Shown in pieces: positions 26,789 to 37,028 of a stretch of DNA of 64,000 bases; the first letter of the stretch is position 1, and each line of letters starts with the position of its first letter. The notes beneath the pieces were generated by a model. That model had not been told where the DNA came from, searched no databases, and saw nothing but the letters and a program-made list of their open reading frames with translations. Origin of the DNA: Lacrimispora amygdalina (GTDB lineage Bacteria; Bacillota; Clostridia; Lachnospirales; Lachnospiraceae); NCBI RefSeq assembly GCF_900205965.1, contig NZ_OAOF01000006.1, forward strand, positions 186,001 through 250,000, written 5' to 3'. A program made the translations under genes and the position numbers.

Positions 26789-28315
26789 TCAGCTCCTGCC
26801 GGATCGCATATGCATTTCATATGCTTTTGAAACAGCTTTAAATGCATTTATTCTTCCATGACCGGTATAATTATCAAAACCTTTCGCGCCAATGTCATCT
26901 GCAGTAGTTCGGATTATATCTTCGACTTGACTTGCTTTTAGTTCTGGAGCAACGGAAAGCACAAGTGCTGCAACTCCTGCAACATGCGGTGTCGCTGCAG
27001 ATGTACCGTTAAAATCTTCTACGTAATTATTAGAACTATAGCCGCTCTTATTCATAATATCAGTTGTGAAAATATGAACACCCGGGGCTGCTACATCAAC
27101 TTCCGGACCATAATTACTACCCCACCAATATTCGCCGTCTCTACTTGTCTTACTTTTTCTTTCACCATACTCATTACATGCTGCAACAGTTATAACATTA
27201 TCCAGACTACCAGGATAAGAAACACTGCCATCTTCATTGCCAGCTGCAAAACAAACAACGCATCCTTTTCCGTTTCGGCCATTTCGTTTGGCATTATTTA
27301 TTGCATTTGTAATTGTTTGGCTGTCTTCTCCGCCTCCCCAGCTGTTACTAAGGACATCCGCTCCTCTTTCCACAGATTTAGCAATTCCATCTGCAATTTT
27401 TGCATCATCAGTAACCCATATGGTTCCGGATCCATAATTAACTCCATATGCAATTCTTACTCCCATTATTTTACATTCCGGAGCCACGCCGGCTATTCCT
27501 TTATTATTATCACATTTTGCGGCCGCTATGCCTGCACAAGCCGTTCCATGCGCATCAGCACTTTTAGGAGTTGGATCATTACGCTTGTAACATGCATCAT
27601 ACCCGGTTACCAGTTTATCAGATACATTTAAATCTTCATGTTTGTAATCCACACCTTCATCAATGATAGCAATAATAATATCTTTATTTCCTTTCGTAAT
27701 TTCCCATGCTTCTGAAATATGGATGTCTTCGCCTGCAATTCCTCCAGTTTGCCCAGTATTGTTAAGAGCCCACTGCTTATTTACATATGTATCATTACTT
27801 ATTGCTGCCATAGGCTTTAGCAACCGAACAAAATTAGGTTGTGCATATATTACCTTATCATTTTCATGATAAGTATTTGCCATCTCCAATGCACTTACTG
27901 CTTTCCCTTCTGTGGTTTCCACAAGATAAGAATTCTCTTCCCAATTAATATTTTCGATAATTTTAACATTATTAGAATCATTAATCTTATTAATTTCTTC
28001 TCTTGTTACATCTGGTTTGAATTGGATAATAAACTGATTTGTAAGTATCATTGGTGTTTTATCTTTTGCTTCTAATACCAGAAAATCATCTTCTTCCGGC
28101 TGGTTTTTGCTTGAAAATGAATTAGTTTTATAAACTTGATTCTCACTTATTCTTTCTAAAATAATACCATTTTCCAAATCAGTCATTTTTGAATTCAGGT
28201 TAGAAGTTGAAGATTTGTATTTACTTTCCATATAACCATTATCTTTAAATGCTCGATATGATTCAGATATTTTTAAAGGTATTTTTTTTCCATTACTCCA
28301 ATAATTTAATTCCAT
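26789..28315 (-). CDS. S8-family serine peptidase (subtilase) without signal peptide
   Basis: 508 residues. The catalytic triad is complete: Asp219 in IIDEGVD, His256 in DAHGTACAG and Ser439 in NGTSAATPHVAG, with the oxyanion Asn360 in FAAGNEDG, so it should be active. Residues about 90-165 (NQFIIQFKPDVTREEI...VIYAQPNF) resemble the N-terminal propeptide-like domain of thermitase/fervidolysin-type subtilases. The N-terminus (MELNYWSNGKKIPLKISES) is polar, with no signal peptide, so the enzyme may be cytoplasmic or exported by a non-Sec route. It is transcribed divergently from an AraC/GyrI-type regulator. Substrate unknown. Confidence 0.88.
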   Translation of the reverse strand: MELNYWSNGKKIPLKISESYRAFKDNGYMESKYKSSTSNLNSKMTDLENGIILERISENQVYKTNSFSSKNQPEEDDFLVLEAKDKTPMILTNQFIIQFKPDVTREEINKINDSNNVKIIENINWEENSYLVETTEGKAVSALEMANTYHENDKVIYAQPNFVRLLKPMAAISNDTYVNKQWALNNTGQTGGIAGEDIHISEAWEITKGNKDIIIAIIDEGVDYKHEDLNVSDKLVTGYDACYKRNDPTPKSADAHGTACAGIAAAKCDNNKGIAGVAPECKIMGVRIAYGVNYGSGTIWVTDDAKIADGIAKSVERGADVLSNSWGGGEDSQTITNAINNAKRNGRNGKGCVVCFAAGNEDGSVSYPGSLDNVITVAACNEYGERKSKTSRDGEYWWGSNYGPEVDVAAPGVHIFTTDIMNKSGYSSNNYVEDFNGTSAATPHVAGVAALVLSVAPELKASQVEDIIRTTADDIGAKGFDNYTGHGRINAFKAVSKAYEMHMRSGRS

Positions 28316-28448
28316 AATAATTCTCCTTCTATTATTTTTTGAATTTGCAAATTCAATAATAAGAAAGAAAAATTAATCATATTTGTAAACTTGAAACAAC
28401 CCTGGAATTATGCTCATTGTAATTCTTTTCATATACGTTTATAATGAA

Positions 28449-28476
28449 TGTACAAAATCTGTACACACATTGTACA
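28449..28476. promoter_or_regulatory. Three TGTACA boxes at exact 11-bp spacing
   Basis: TGTACA occurs at 28449, 28460 and 28471, so the boxes repeat once per helical turn. They lie 50 bases before the AraC-type regulator start and between it and the divergent subtilase. Such phased direct repeats are typical of AraC-family operators; here each box is also a palindrome. The link to the neighbouring regulator is inference. Confidence 0.55.
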
Positions 28477-28525
28477 GCAAACTACGCTTCAATCCCTTAT
28501 AATAGGAATTACGGAGGAACGATAT

Positions 28526-29440
28526 ATGAACAGCAGTAAAACTTTTGATGATGTAATACAATACCTTGAGAAAAGCATAATTGACGGTTCTGAAATCGAT
28601 TATAACGAGATATCCAAAATAGCCCTGAGTCCGGCAGCTTTGTTCCAGCGCATATTTATATTTGTATCAGGTATCAGTATTGCCGATTATGTAAGAAAGC
28701 GAAGATTAACATTAGCTGGATATGATTTGAAAAACAGTGATATTACTGTTTTGGATGTAGCTATAAAGTACGGATTTCACTCCCATTCTGCCTTTTCGCG
28801 GGCATTTAAAGAGCACCATGGAATTACTCCATCCGAAGCGAAGTCTGAAACTGCGAAGCTCAATAATTATCTTCCGATTAATTACCTGGAAATGAGATTT
28901 ATAGGAGGGAAACGGATCATGGCAGATATGAAAAAGATTATTTACAAAGAAACAAAAGAACGCCTTATGGTAGGTCTGGGCCGTGAAACATCATTTTTTG
29001 AAGCGGGGAATGTATGGAGAGAATTTTTTGAAGGGGATGCCATTGATAAACTGGGTTCTCTCTCCGATTCAACATGTTGTGAAGATATCGACCCCAATGC
29101 GGGTATAGGTATGATGTATGATTTTAAAGATATGAATAATTTTGAATTCATTATTGGAGATTTTATAAATACTGGTACTCAGATTCCGGAAGGTCTGACT
29201 GCGAAACATGTTCCTGCTGGGTTAGCTGCCCATATTCAGATTGAAGGAAGTAATGTAGCAGAAATAATTGATTCCGCATATTTATTAATCACGGAAGCAA
29301 TTGAGAAGACTGGTAAACAAATTGATCACGAACATTTTTACTGGTGTGAAGTATACACAAACGAACGTTATTGTGAGCCTTTAAGCCGGGGCGAAAAGGT
29401 TATTATTGATTATATTCTGCCAGTCGTGGATAACAATTAA
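28526..29440 (+). CDS. AraC-family regulator with GyrI-like effector domain
   Basis: 304 residues. The N-terminal AraC-type double helix-turn-helix shows LSPAALFQRIFIFVSGISIADYVRKRRLTLAGYDL and VAIKYGFHSHSAFSRAFKEHHGITPSEAK. The C-terminal part from about residue 140 is a GyrI-like small-molecule domain (MVGLGRETSFFE..., HFYWCEVYTNERYCE...). I start at 28526, where ACGGAGGA is correctly spaced; the upstream start at 28448 would read through the TGTACA boxes. It probably controls itself and/or the divergent subtilase gene. Effector unknown. Confidence 0.88.
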   Translation: MNSSKTFDDVIQYLEKSIIDGSEIDYNEISKIALSPAALFQRIFIFVSGISIADYVRKRRLTLAGYDLKNSDITVLDVAIKYGFHSHSAFSRAFKEHHGITPSEAKSETAKLNNYLPINYLEMRFIGGKRIMADMKKIIYKETKERLMVGLGRETSFFEAGNVWREFFEGDAIDKLGSLSDSTCCEDIDPNAGIGMMYDFKDMNNFEFIIGDFINTGTQIPEGLTAKHVPAGLAAHIQIEGSNVAEIIDSAYLLITEAIEKTGKQIDHEHFYWCEVYTNERYCEPLSRGEKVIIDYILPVVDNN

Positions 29441-29460
29441 ATGTGTTGAAATAAAAACAG

Positions 29461-29503
29461 GTAAACGGTACCTTAACAGGTAACTTATCAAGGTACCGTT
29501 TAC
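29461..29503. terminator. Bidirectional terminator between araC-type gene and his operon
   Basis: Perfect 14-bp stem (GTAAACGGTACCTT and complement, 15-base loop). On the minus strand it is followed by CTGTTTTTATTT, making it a good terminator for the his operon; on the plus strand it follows the regulator stop. Confidence 0.85.
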
Positions 29504-29515
29504 TCTTAACGACAT

Positions 29516-30805
29516 CTAACGATTTGCCAGTTCCCTGGTAATATCCTCCCAGGTCACACCTTTCTGCGCCATCAGAACCATCATATGGTAAAGAAAATCA
29601 GAAATCTCATATTTCACTTCTTCGGAATCAGGGTTTTTCGCAGCAATAATAATCTCTGTCGCCTCTTCCCCCAATTTCTTAAGAATCTTATCAATTCCTT
29701 TATCAAAAAGATAATTGGTATAGGAGCCTTCCTTTGGATTTTCTCTTCGATCAAGAATCACTTCAAATACTTCCTCAAACACTTTAAGGGGATTGGAATC
29801 CTGATACTCCTTTTTTACCAGTTCCTGATAAAAACAGCTTCTGGCACCTGTGTGACAGGCAGCACCAATCTGATTTACCTTGGCAAGAAGGGTATCATTG
29901 TCGCAATCCAGAGACAGTGATTTTACATACTGATAATGACCGGAAGTCTCACCTTTTAACCAAAGGCTCTGACGACTTCTGCTATAATAGGTCATCAGTC
30001 CGGTTTTTAATGTTTTATTAAACGATTCCTCATTCATATATGCAAGCATGAGAACTTCCCCAGTGCGGTAATCCTGGGTAATAACAGGAATCAGGCCATC
30101 TCCGTTTAATTTAAACTCAGAGAATTGTATCGCACTTTCAAAAGTCTCCACTGCAATTCCCTGCATTTTCAATTCCTGCTTCAGCTCCATACAGCCGGTT
30201 TTTCCATCTGAAATGTCAATAATCCCCATAATGTTTTCTCTTTTTAAAGCATCTGACAGAAAAAACGGATCATCTCTAAGTCCTGTAACCATAAATACTT
30301 CTTCCCGGTCAGTAACTGCATCCAGTCCTTCTTCTGTGAGGGAGGTATCTCCTAAGATCATAACAGAGGCTCCCAGCTGTGCATATTCTTCCGTATGAGA
30401 CAGATAGGAAATATCCGGTAAATAGGCATAAATTTTATCGTCTCCAAACCGGTCTGAAGCTTCCTTCATCATATCCACATTTTCTTCTATACTTACATCG
30501 AGAAAGGCTGCTTTGGCACCGGCATACAGATATTTTTTTACATCTTCCAGACGTTTTACCCTTCCGCCCGCAAGAACAGGAATATCCGAAACTCTTCCAA
30601 TCTCTTTCATCAGACCGATGGTGCGCTCATGATCTGCTTCTGTTTCTGAAATGTCATAGAGAAACAGCTCATCTGCACCATTGTCTCCGAAAAAACAAGC
30701 CAGAGAAAGAGGACGTTCCCCATAACAGGCTGATAAATCATCAAGTCTCCAAGCTTTCCCTTCACGTATTCCGAAACCTGCAATTAATTTTTTACATTCC
30801 ATCAT
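29516..30805 (-). CDS. hisI: HisIE with an N-terminal degenerate HisF-like domain
   Basis: 429 residues, about twice the usual HisIE. Residues about 230-330 are phosphoribosyl-AMP cyclohydrolase (His[35 protein letters not shown], and metal-binding Cys301, Cys317 and Cys324). Residues about 335-429 are phosphoribosyl-ATP pyrophosphatase (His[26 protein letters not shown]). Residues 1-220 look like a HisF-type barrel ([54 protein letters not shown]), but the position of the HisF catalytic Asp is Gly12 and the second catalytic Asp region reads YLPD. This domain therefore probably lacks cyclase activity. Last gene of the his operon, overlapping hisA; ends in TAG. Confidence 0.9.
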   Translation of the reverse strand: MMECKKLIAGFGIREGKAWRLDDLSACYGERPLSLACFFGDNGADELFLYDISETEADHERTIGLMKEIGRVSDIPVLAGGRVKRLEDVKKYLYAGAKAAFLDVSIEENVDMMKEASDRFGDDKIYAYLPDISYLSHTEEYAQLGASVMILGDTSLTEEGLDAVTDREEVFMVTGLRDDPFFLSDALKRENIMGIIDISDGKTGCMELKQELKMQGIAVETFESAIQFSEFKLNGDGLIPVITQDYRTGEVLMLAYMNEESFNKTLKTGLMTYYSRSRQSLWLKGETSGHYQYVKSLSLDCDNDTLLAKVNQIGAACHTGARSCFYQELVKKEYQDSNPLKVFEEVFEVILDRRENPKEGSYTNYLFDKGIDKILKKLGEEATEIIIAAKNPDSEEVKYEISDFLYHMMVLMAQKGVTWEDITRELANR

Positions 30806-31545
30806 ACTTTCCTCCCTTGATGGTCCTGCAATTCAAAGGTCTTTACCGCTTCCGAAAGATCTATCCGCTTCTCATACAATGCTTTTCCGATAATCGCGCC
30901 CCGGACGCCTGCTTCGTATAATTCTTTTAAATCTTCCATGGAAGACATGCCGCCGGATGCGATCACATCCAAACCTGTTTCGTCCGTCAGTTTTTTTGTA
31001 TATTCCACATTGGGACCGGAAAGCATTCCGTCCCTGGAGATATCCGTATACACAATATGGCGGATTCCGTATTCCTTCATTTGGGAGCAAAGTCGGGAGG
31101 CGGTAATTTCGCTTACTGTTTCCCAGCCTTCTACCGCCACCATTCCGTCTTTTGCATCCACGCCTAACACGATCCGGTGTGCTCCAAACTTATGAATCAT
31201 ATCCCTGATAAACTCCGGCTGCTTCACCGCTTTGGTCCCGATAATTACCCGGGCAACTCCCAAAGAAAGCATGGAAGCAATGGCCTCTTCACTGCGGATT
31301 CCACCGCCGATCTCAACAGGGATTGAAACCGTATCGACAATTCTTCGTATTACTTCCTCATTAACCGAATGTCCGGCCAGTGCACCGTCCAAATCAACCA
31401 GATGAAGATAAGTTGCTCCCTGCGCCTGCCAGAGTGCCGCTATCTCTTCCGGTTTATCAGAATATACGGTAATCTCTTTAAATTCACCTTGCTTTAAACG
31501 GACACATTGTCCGTTCTTTAAATCGATTGCTGGATAAAGCTGCAT
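30802..31545 (-). CDS. hisA: Phosphoribosylformimino-5-aminoimidazole carboxamide ribotide isomerase
   Basis: Fourth step of histidine synthesis (ProFAR to PRFAR). 247 residues, TIM barrel. [17 protein letters not shown] carries the first catalytic Asp, [10 protein letters not shown] and VIIGTKAV are phosphate-binding, and [14 protein letters not shown] carries the second catalytic Asp. Both are intact, in contrast to the HisF-like domain in the next gene. It overlaps hisIE by 4 bases and follows hisB after 11 bases. Confidence 0.96.
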   Translation of the reverse strand: MQLYPAIDLKNGQCVRLKQGEFKEITVYSDKPEEIAALWQAQGATYLHLVDLDGALAGHSVNEEVIRRIVDTVSIPVEIGGGIRSEEAIASMLSLGVARVIIGTKAVKQPEFIRDMIHKFGAHRIVLGVDAKDGMVAVEGWETVSEITASRLCSQMKEYGIRHIVYTDISRDGMLSGPNVEYTKKLTDETGLDVIASGGMSSMEDLKELYEAGVRGAIIGKALYEKRIDLSEAVKTFELQDHQGRKV

Positions 31546-31556
31546 ATGGATTCTCC

Positions 31557-32144
31557 TTATAATGTGCCTTTTGTAGATAGAACTCCGGTAATCCGGGGAT
31601 CCGGCAAAGTGGCATCATCCAGTGCCTTGGCAAATGCCTTAAATACCCCTTCAATTATATGATGATTGTTATCCCCTGAAAGCTTTCTGATGTGAAGATT
31701 CATCTCTGCAGAATAAGATACGGCGTAGAAAAATTCCTTCACCATCTCTGTCTCAAAATCACCTACCCGTTCCGCTGTTAAGGAAACATCAAAGCCTAGA
31801 TAAGGGCGCCCGGATAAATCTACAGCACACAATATTAAAGTCTCATCCATGGGCAGTATCATATTTCCGTAACGCTTTATGGATTTTTTATCACCCAGCG
31901 CTTCCTTGATGGCAGTACCCAGTACAATTCCCGTATCTTCAATGGTATGGTGGGTATCTACTTCCAGATCTCCCTTCACCGTCACCTCCAGATCAAAAAA
32001 TCCATGACGTGCAAAGCTGTTTAACATGTGGTCAAAAAAACCGATCCCTGTATGAATATTGGCAATTCCGCTTCCATCAATATTGAGCTTCATCTGAATA
32101 TCAGTTTCCCTGGTTATTCGGGATATCACTGCACTTCGTTCCAT
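31557..32144 (-). CDS. hisB: Imidazoleglycerol-phosphate dehydratase
   Basis: Monofunctional HisB (195 residues). The Mn-binding His motifs are present: [27 protein letters not shown], and [20 protein letters not shown]. Typical Firmicute form without the phosphatase half. In most his operons hisH would follow; here hisA comes directly after. Confidence 0.96.
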   Translation of the reverse strand: MERSAVISRITRETDIQMKLNIDGSGIANIHTGIGFFDHMLNSFARHGFFDLEVTVKGDLEVDTHHTIEDTGIVLGTAIKEALGDKKSIKRYGNMILPMDETLILCAVDLSGRPYLGFDVSLTAERVGDFETEMVKEFFYAVSYSAEMNLHIRKLSGDNNHHIIEGVFKAFAKALDDATLPDPRITGVLSTKGTL

Positions 32145-32155
32145 ATTTTTCCCCT

Positions 32156-33463
32156 TTATTCCTGGATTTCGTCCTCTTCAAACCGTATTTTTACCGAATT
32201 GGCATGGGCTGTCAGCTGCTCAGCCTGGGCAAAATAGTCAATCTCTTTGTACACATCTGCCAGTGCCTCTTTGGAATAGTAAATAATGCTTGATTTCTTA
32301 ATAAAGTCGTCTACACTGAGAGCAGAAAAGAATCTTGCCGTTCCATTGGTAGGGAGAACATGATTGGGTCCTGCAAAATAATCGCCCAAAGGCTCAGAGC
32401 TGTATTCACCAATGAAAATGGCGCCTGCATTATGAATCCTTGTCATGTCTTCAAAGGGATTTTTCGTAACAATCTCAAGATGCTCTGGTGCAATCTCATT
32501 GACCGCTGAAACCGCATCCTTCATATCATCCGCAACAAGAATGCAGCCGTAATTATCCAGAGATTTATTTATGATCTCGGATCTGGAAAGTTTAGAAGCC
32601 TGTAATCTCGCTTCTTTTGATACCTTTTCCGCCAGCTCCATACTGGTCGTTACAAGAATTGCAGAAGCAAGCTCATCATGCTCCGCCTGGGACAGCAGAT
32701 CCGCAGCTACAAACCTTGGATTTGCACTTTCATCTGCGAGCACTAAAATCTCGCTGGGGCCTGCAATGCTGTCAATGCTGGCATGACCGTAAACTGCTTT
32801 TTTAGCCAGTGCCACAAATATATTACCGGGACCTACGATTTTATTAACCCTTGGAATGGATTCCGTACCAAAAGCCAGAGCAGCAATTGCCTGGGCTCCC
32901 CCCACCTTATAGACTTCCGTCGCCCCTGCAAGATGAGCGGCTGTAAGTGTAACCGGGTTTACCTTTCCATCCTTTCCGGGAGGCGTTACCATAACGATCC
33001 TGTCCACTCCTGCCACCATAGCAGGTATAATGTTCATCAGAACAGAAGAAGGATAAGCGGCTTTTCCGCCCGGCACATACACGCCTGCACTCTCCAGCGC
33101 AGTTATCTTCTGACCGAGTATTGTTCCGTCCGGCTTGCTGTCAAACCAGCTGTACTGTCTCTGTTTTTCATGAAACAGCCGTATATTATTCATAGACTTT
33201 TCCATGACTTCTAAAAGCTTAGGATCAACTGACTTCACCGCTTCATCAATTTCCTCTTTTGTTACGCGGATATTGGTCTCGTTCACTTCTGCTTTGTCAA
33301 ATTCTCTGGTAAAGGCAAAAACCGCCTTGTCTCCCTCTTCCTTTACACGGTCCACAATCTCCTGTACGGTTTTGGCATACGTATCGTATTGATTGGGATC
33401 TCTCTTTAACAATCCGGAAAGAATATTCTGTTTGGATGTTTCATCTAATTTTACAATCTTCAT
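32156..33463 (-). CDS. hisD: Histidinol dehydrogenase
   Basis: Zinc enzyme that carries out the last two oxidations from histidinol to histidine. 435 residues. [19 protein letters not shown], the [15 protein letters not shown] block, [40 protein letters not shown] and the [14 protein letters not shown] block are all present. Its start overlaps the hisG stop (ATGA), so the two are coupled. Confidence 0.97.
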   Translation of the reverse strand: MKIVKLDETSKQNILSGLLKRDPNQYDTYAKTVQEIVDRVKEEGDKAVFAFTREFDKAEVNETNIRVTKEEIDEAVKSVDPKLLEVMEKSMNNIRLFHEKQRQYSWFDSKPDGTILGQKITALESAGVYVPGGKAAYPSSVLMNIIPAMVAGVDRIVMVTPPGKDGKVNPVTLTAAHLAGATEVYKVGGAQAIAALAFGTESIPRVNKIVGPGNIFVALAKKAVYGHASIDSIAGPSEILVLADESANPRFVAADLLSQAEHDELASAILVTTSMELAEKVSKEARLQASKLSRSEIINKSLDNYGCILVADDMKDAVSAVNEIAPEHLEIVTKNPFEDMTRIHNAGAIFIGEYSSEPLGDYFAGPNHVLPTNGTARFFSALSVDDFIKKSSIIYYSKEALADVYKEIDYFAQAEQLTAHANSVKIRFEEDEIQE

Positions 33464-34110
33464 TGGTTTTCCTCCTGCAGCAATAGTCTTAAATCCCGAA
33501 TCAGCTTTGTGATCCTTTCATTTTCCCGTTTCATGCTCACCTGGTTCACCACCATACGGGCAGAGAGGGGGCAGATTTCTTCCAGTACCGTAAGCCCGTT
33601 CTCCTTTAAGGTTGTTCCCGTCTCCACGATGTCAACGATGACCTCAGAAAGACCAACGATGGGAGCCAGCTCTATGGAACCGTTCAGCTTAATGATTTCC
33701 ACAGTCTGATGTTTTTTATTGTAAAAATAATCCTTGGCAATGGCCGGATATTTTGTTGCTACACGGATCCGCTCATGGTGCTTTAAAAGTTCACCGGCTG
33801 ACTGGGGGCCACAGACGCACATACGGCAGTTTCCGATTCCCAGATTCATGACCTCATAAAGCTTTCTTCCCTCTTCTAAAATCGTATCCTTCCCAACGAT
33901 ACCGATGTCTGCGGCACCGTATTCCACATAGGTTGGAACATCACTGGCCTTTGCCAGGAAAAACCGGATTTTCAGTTCTTCATTGGTAAAGATCAGCTTT
34001 CGGGAGTCCTTATCTTTCATCTCTTCGCAGGTGATTCCGATCCGTTCGAACATTTCAAGTGACTGATTGGCCAGACGCCCTTTTGCCAGGGCAAATGTCA
34101 GATATCTCAT
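33460..34110 (-). CDS. hisG: ATP phosphoribosyltransferase, short catalytic subunit
   Basis: First and feedback-controlled step of histidine synthesis. 216 residues: the short form that lacks the C-terminal regulatory domain and needs HisZ. Motifs: TFALAKGRL near the N-terminus, [15 protein letters not shown], and [15 protein letters not shown], the PRPP-binding loop. I place the start at 34110, with GGGGG 5 bases upstream; the hisZ stop overlaps the longer frame. Confidence 0.95.
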   Translation of the reverse strand: MRYLTFALAKGRLANQSLEMFERIGITCEEMKDKDSRKLIFTNEELKIRFFLAKASDVPTYVEYGAADIGIVGKDTILEEGRKLYEVMNLGIGNCRMCVCGPQSAGELLKHHERIRVATKYPAIAKDYFYNKKHQTVEIIKLNGSIELAPIVGLSEVIVDIVETGTTLKENGLTVLEEICPLSARMVVNQVSMKRENERITKLIRDLRLLLQEENQ

Positions 34111-34121
34111 AAGTACCCCCA

Positions 34122-35384
34122 TTATTTTAAGTATTCTGAAAGCGGAACCACATCCATGCGCTTTAAGTCAAGATTGATTACAGTTACCGATATTCCTTCC
34201 TGGTCCAGATACAATACATTCTTTAAATCGCGGCGCATGGCATATTCTTTATAAGCCTCCATGGACCGTTCCGTTTTCTTACACTGGAGCTGGACCGGAA
34301 CCTTTAAATCCCGAAAATGTCCGGCGAGAGAAATGGCATTCTCCCTTGACTCCTGTTCATAAAGAATCATGGTATTGGTCATGGAAACCTCTGTCTCAAT
34401 CTTCTGCCTGCTTAGAGCCAGCAAAAGCTCATCCACAGAGATACCAAATCCCACAGCCGGGGAATCCTTGCCAAACTGCTTTAAAAGGCTGTCATACCGG
34501 CCTCCGTTTACAATGTAATCCCCTGTACCATAGGTATAGGCCTTAAAAATAATTCCGGTATAATACTGATACTGGCTGAGCATTCCAAGGTCATAAGACA
34601 CATAGTCAGAAAGTCCGTAATGTTCCAGAATCCGGTTCACCTCTTCTAAACGGCTGATTGCCCTTAAAGCCCGCTTATTGGCAGTCAGTTCCCTGGCAGC
34701 CTGTATCTGCTCCAAAGACCCAAAAAGCTCGGGAAGCTTTAAAAATACCTGTTTTAGCTCCTGGGAAATGGGCTGGGCCATGACTAACTCTTCCACACCA
34801 AAATAATTCTTGTTTTCAATCAGTTCCCGAAGAGTTTCTTCCATCTCCTCATCCATACCGGCTTCTTCTAACAGCCCTTTAAAGAAATCTACCTCTCCCA
34901 GTTCCACCTGAAACTCAGTCAGTCCGGTAGATCTCAGTGCCTGAATTACCATAGCCAGGATTTCACCGTCTGCATCCGGTGAATCATCACCAATTAACTC
35001 AACTCCTGTCTGGCTGGCTTCTTTCAGCCTTCCCTGGTAGCTGGAATTGTTGATAAAGGTACGTTCTACATAGCAAAGCCGGATGGGCATATCCTCATCC
35101 AGAAAATACTTGGCTGCACATCTGGCGATTGCAGGCGTCTCATCCGGACGCAGCACCAGCGTATGATTATCCCGGTCAAAAAACTTAAACATCTCTTTTG
35201 CTTTTACACTTCCTCTGGACTCGTTGAAGATATCAAAAAATTCAAAGGTAGGCGTTTCGATGTCCTGATAACCGCATAAGTGAAACTCTTTCAGCATCTT
35301 TTCCTGGATGACTGCTTTTCTCGTACACTCTATACCATATATATCCCGGACTCCATCCGGCGTATGTAACAGTTTATTCGCCAT
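34122..35384 (-). CDS. hisZ: ATP phosphoribosyltransferase regulatory subunit
   Basis: Class II histidyl-tRNA-synthetase-like protein without aminoacylation function, required by short HisG. 420 residues from 35384, with GGAGG 5 bases upstream. [13 protein letters not shown], a motif-2-like [10 protein letters not shown] and [28 protein letters not shown] identify the family. The true HisRS anticodon-binding domain is missing, and the company of hisG confirms HisZ. First gene of the his operon, with its own promoter at 35479-35507. Confidence 0.94.
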   Translation of the reverse strand: MANKLLHTPDGVRDIYGIECTRKAVIQEKMLKEFHLCGYQDIETPTFEFFDIFNESRGSVKAKEMFKFFDRDNHTLVLRPDETPAIARCAAKYFLDEDMPIRLCYVERTFINNSSYQGRLKEASQTGVELIGDDSPDADGEILAMVIQALRSTGLTEFQVELGEVDFFKGLLEEAGMDEEMEETLRELIENKNYFGVEELVMAQPISQELKQVFLKLPELFGSLEQIQAARELTANKRALRAISRLEEVNRILEHYGLSDYVSYDLGMLSQYQYYTGIIFKAYTYGTGDYIVNGGRYDSLLKQFGKDSPAVGFGISVDELLLALSRQKIETEVSMTNTMILYEQESRENAISLAGHFRDLKVPVQLQCKKTERSMEAYKEYAMRRDLKNVLYLDQEGISVTVINLDLKRMDVVPLSEYLK

Positions 35385-35478
35385 AACAACCTCCAAACGT
35401 TCAAGAAAAATTCTTTCATGGAATATCATTTTCTCTTACTTTCATGTAGTAAAGTGATAATTTAATAACGTGTAGTAT

Positions 35479-35507
35479 ATTATAGGCGAGAAAGATATTC
35501 TTGTCAA
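35479..35507 (-). promoter_or_regulatory. Consensus sigma-A promoter of the his operon
   Basis: Minus strand: TTGACA (35502-35507), 17-base spacer, TATAAT (35479-35484): a perfect consensus. The -35 box overlaps the last codons of recU, whose stop codon is at 35504-35506. I see no T-box or attenuator-type leader in the 95 bases before hisZ, so regulation by terminator-type attenuation is not evident. Confidence 0.85.
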
Positions 35508-36037
35508 TCTCTTCTGTCCAAATCTTTCTGTATCATTTCCAGATAATGAATCAGGATATCCCTGCAGCTTGCTATTTTCCAGGTTTTATCCAGTTCCTCA
35601 TAAGTGAAACTTTTTCTTCCCCCCGCCTCCATTCTTTGAAAAAAATACTTTATCTGATCAAAGGGGAGATAATAAACTTCATTCTTCTGAGTATAGGATA
35701 CAATAATAAAGGCGATTCCTCCCTGCCTTTCAAATTCTTCCATAAAAGTGACCTGATGAGAATGAATGTTCTGCAGCGGAAACGTATCAGACGCACATTC
35801 TTTTGCATCAAAGCAAACGGGAATTCCCTGAACAGCACCGATATAATCCACCGTACTTTTCTGATCAAAATAGGCAAGGGTAATATGCCTGCTCTCCTTA
35901 TCGATAGAAATAGGCGTAATGGGTGTAGGGATTTTCTGAATCAGAGCCAGTCCCTTATCCCGGTAACTGTCATTGCTTCGATTAATCAGCTCTTCTAATG
36001 TTGATCCTCTTAATCCTCTTGTTTTCCAGGTTCCCAT
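35504..36037 (-). CDS. recU: Holliday junction resolvase RecU
   Basis: Firmicute-type junction-resolving nuclease used in recombination and chromosome segregation. About 177 residues from 36037 (GGAGG 8 bases upstream). The family pattern RGSTLEELINRSNDSYRDKGLALIQKIPTPI is followed by active-site residues in STVDYIGAVQGIPVCFDAKE (D, D and K) and the C-terminal FDQIKYFF segment. Directly follows the RluA-type gene by 5 bases. Confidence 0.93.
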   Translation of the reverse strand: MGTWKTRGLRGSTLEELINRSNDSYRDKGLALIQKIPTPITPISIDKESRHITLAYFDQKSTVDYIGAVQGIPVCFDAKECASDTFPLQNIHSHQVTFMEEFERQGGIAFIIVSYTQKNEVYYLPFDQIKYFFQRMEAGGRKSFTYEELDKTWKIASCRDILIHYLEMIQKDLDRRD

Positions 36038-36042
36038 CGTAT

Positions 36043-37005
36043 CTACCTCCATTCCCTGCATATGGCAGCGTAAATGGGAGGCAGGGGAGCCGTAAATTCC
36101 TTACCAGAGAGATAAGAAAGGGGTTCCGGCAGCTGAGGCAGTACCAGCTGATAGGAATGAAGAAGCTGTGACTGGACTTTGTAAAGCCTCCTGGCCTCAT
36201 CATTTACCTTTTTATCTCCATATTTGTAATCCCCCACGATTGGATGCCCGATGGAAGATAAATGAGCCCGGATCTGATGCGTACGCCCAGTGATCAGAGT
36301 CACCTTTAGAAGCGTGTAGCCGCCGAAATAATTTAACGGCAAATATTCCGTGGAAATCGGCACACTGTCTTTAAATTCACTGGGACGGACAGTGACCTGA
36401 TTGGTTTTCTCATCCTTTGCCAGAAACCCGGTAATCATCTGTTTCCGGGGCACATGCCCTTTCACCACACACTGATAATACTTGTGAATTGTCCTGTCCT
36501 TAAACACCTTTGACATCACCTGAAGACCTGCCAGGGATTTTCCTCCAACTACAAGACCGCTGGTATTACGGTCTAAGCGGTTGCAGACTGCGGGGCGGAA
36601 ACTTTTTAACTGCTCTGTGGACAACTCGCCTTTTGAAAGCAGATAATCAATCAAAAACTCCACAAGAGATTCGTCAGAATCTTTTGCTTTTTGCGACAGC
36701 ATTCCTGCAGGCTTATTAATAAGGATGATATGCTCATCTTCATAAATAACATCTAAAGAAATTTTACTTACCCTGGGAACCTTAACCTGGGAGAATTTTT
36801 CAATGGTCTCATCGGAAAGAAAAAGTCTGATTTCATCTCCCTGGGACAGCTTTTCAGAACCGTCGCATTTTTTTCCATTTAAAGTGATGTTCTTCTTGCG
36901 CATCATTTTATAAAGAAAACTTTTTCCTGCCAGATTTAAATATTTGGACAGCAGCTTATCGAGCCGCTGCCCTGCTTCATTTGTCGATACAATTACAGAC
37001 TGCAT
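36043..37005 (-). CDS. RluA/RluD-family pseudouridine synthase
   Basis: 320 residues. An N-terminal S4 RNA-binding domain (GQRLDKLLSKYLNLAGKSFLYKMMRKKNITLNGKK) is followed by a catalytic domain with INKPAGMLSQ, the Asp-containing NRLDRNTSGLVV, and LITGRTHQIRAHLSSIGHPIVGD. It probably modifies 23S rRNA, but the target uridine cannot be read from sequence. Part of a compact minus-strand run of nucleic-acid genes. Confidence 0.92.
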   Translation of the reverse strand: MQSVIVSTNEAGQRLDKLLSKYLNLAGKSFLYKMMRKKNITLNGKKCDGSEKLSQGDEIRLFLSDETIEKFSQVKVPRVSKISLDVIYEDEHIILINKPAGMLSQKAKDSDESLVEFLIDYLLSKGELSTEQLKSFRPAVCNRLDRNTSGLVVGGKSLAGLQVMSKVFKDRTIHKYYQCVVKGHVPRKQMITGFLAKDEKTNQVTVRPSEFKDSVPISTEYLPLNYFGGYTLLKVTLITGRTHQIRAHLSSIGHPIVGDYKYGDKKVNDEARRLYKVQSQLLHSYQLVLPQLPEPLSYLSGKEFTAPLPPIYAAICREWR

Positions 37006-37028
37006 AATGGTTCCCTCTTTTATAAAAT

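Noticed and set aside
15640..28315. An integrated mobile element with attachment sites
   Set aside because: The island is AT-rich, but I find no integrase, transposase, tRNA target or flanking direct repeats to support this.
35385..35500. A T-box or histidine attenuator upstream of hisZ
   Set aside because: The leader after the promoter is under 100 bases and shows no T-box bulge sequence, terminator stem or run of His codons.
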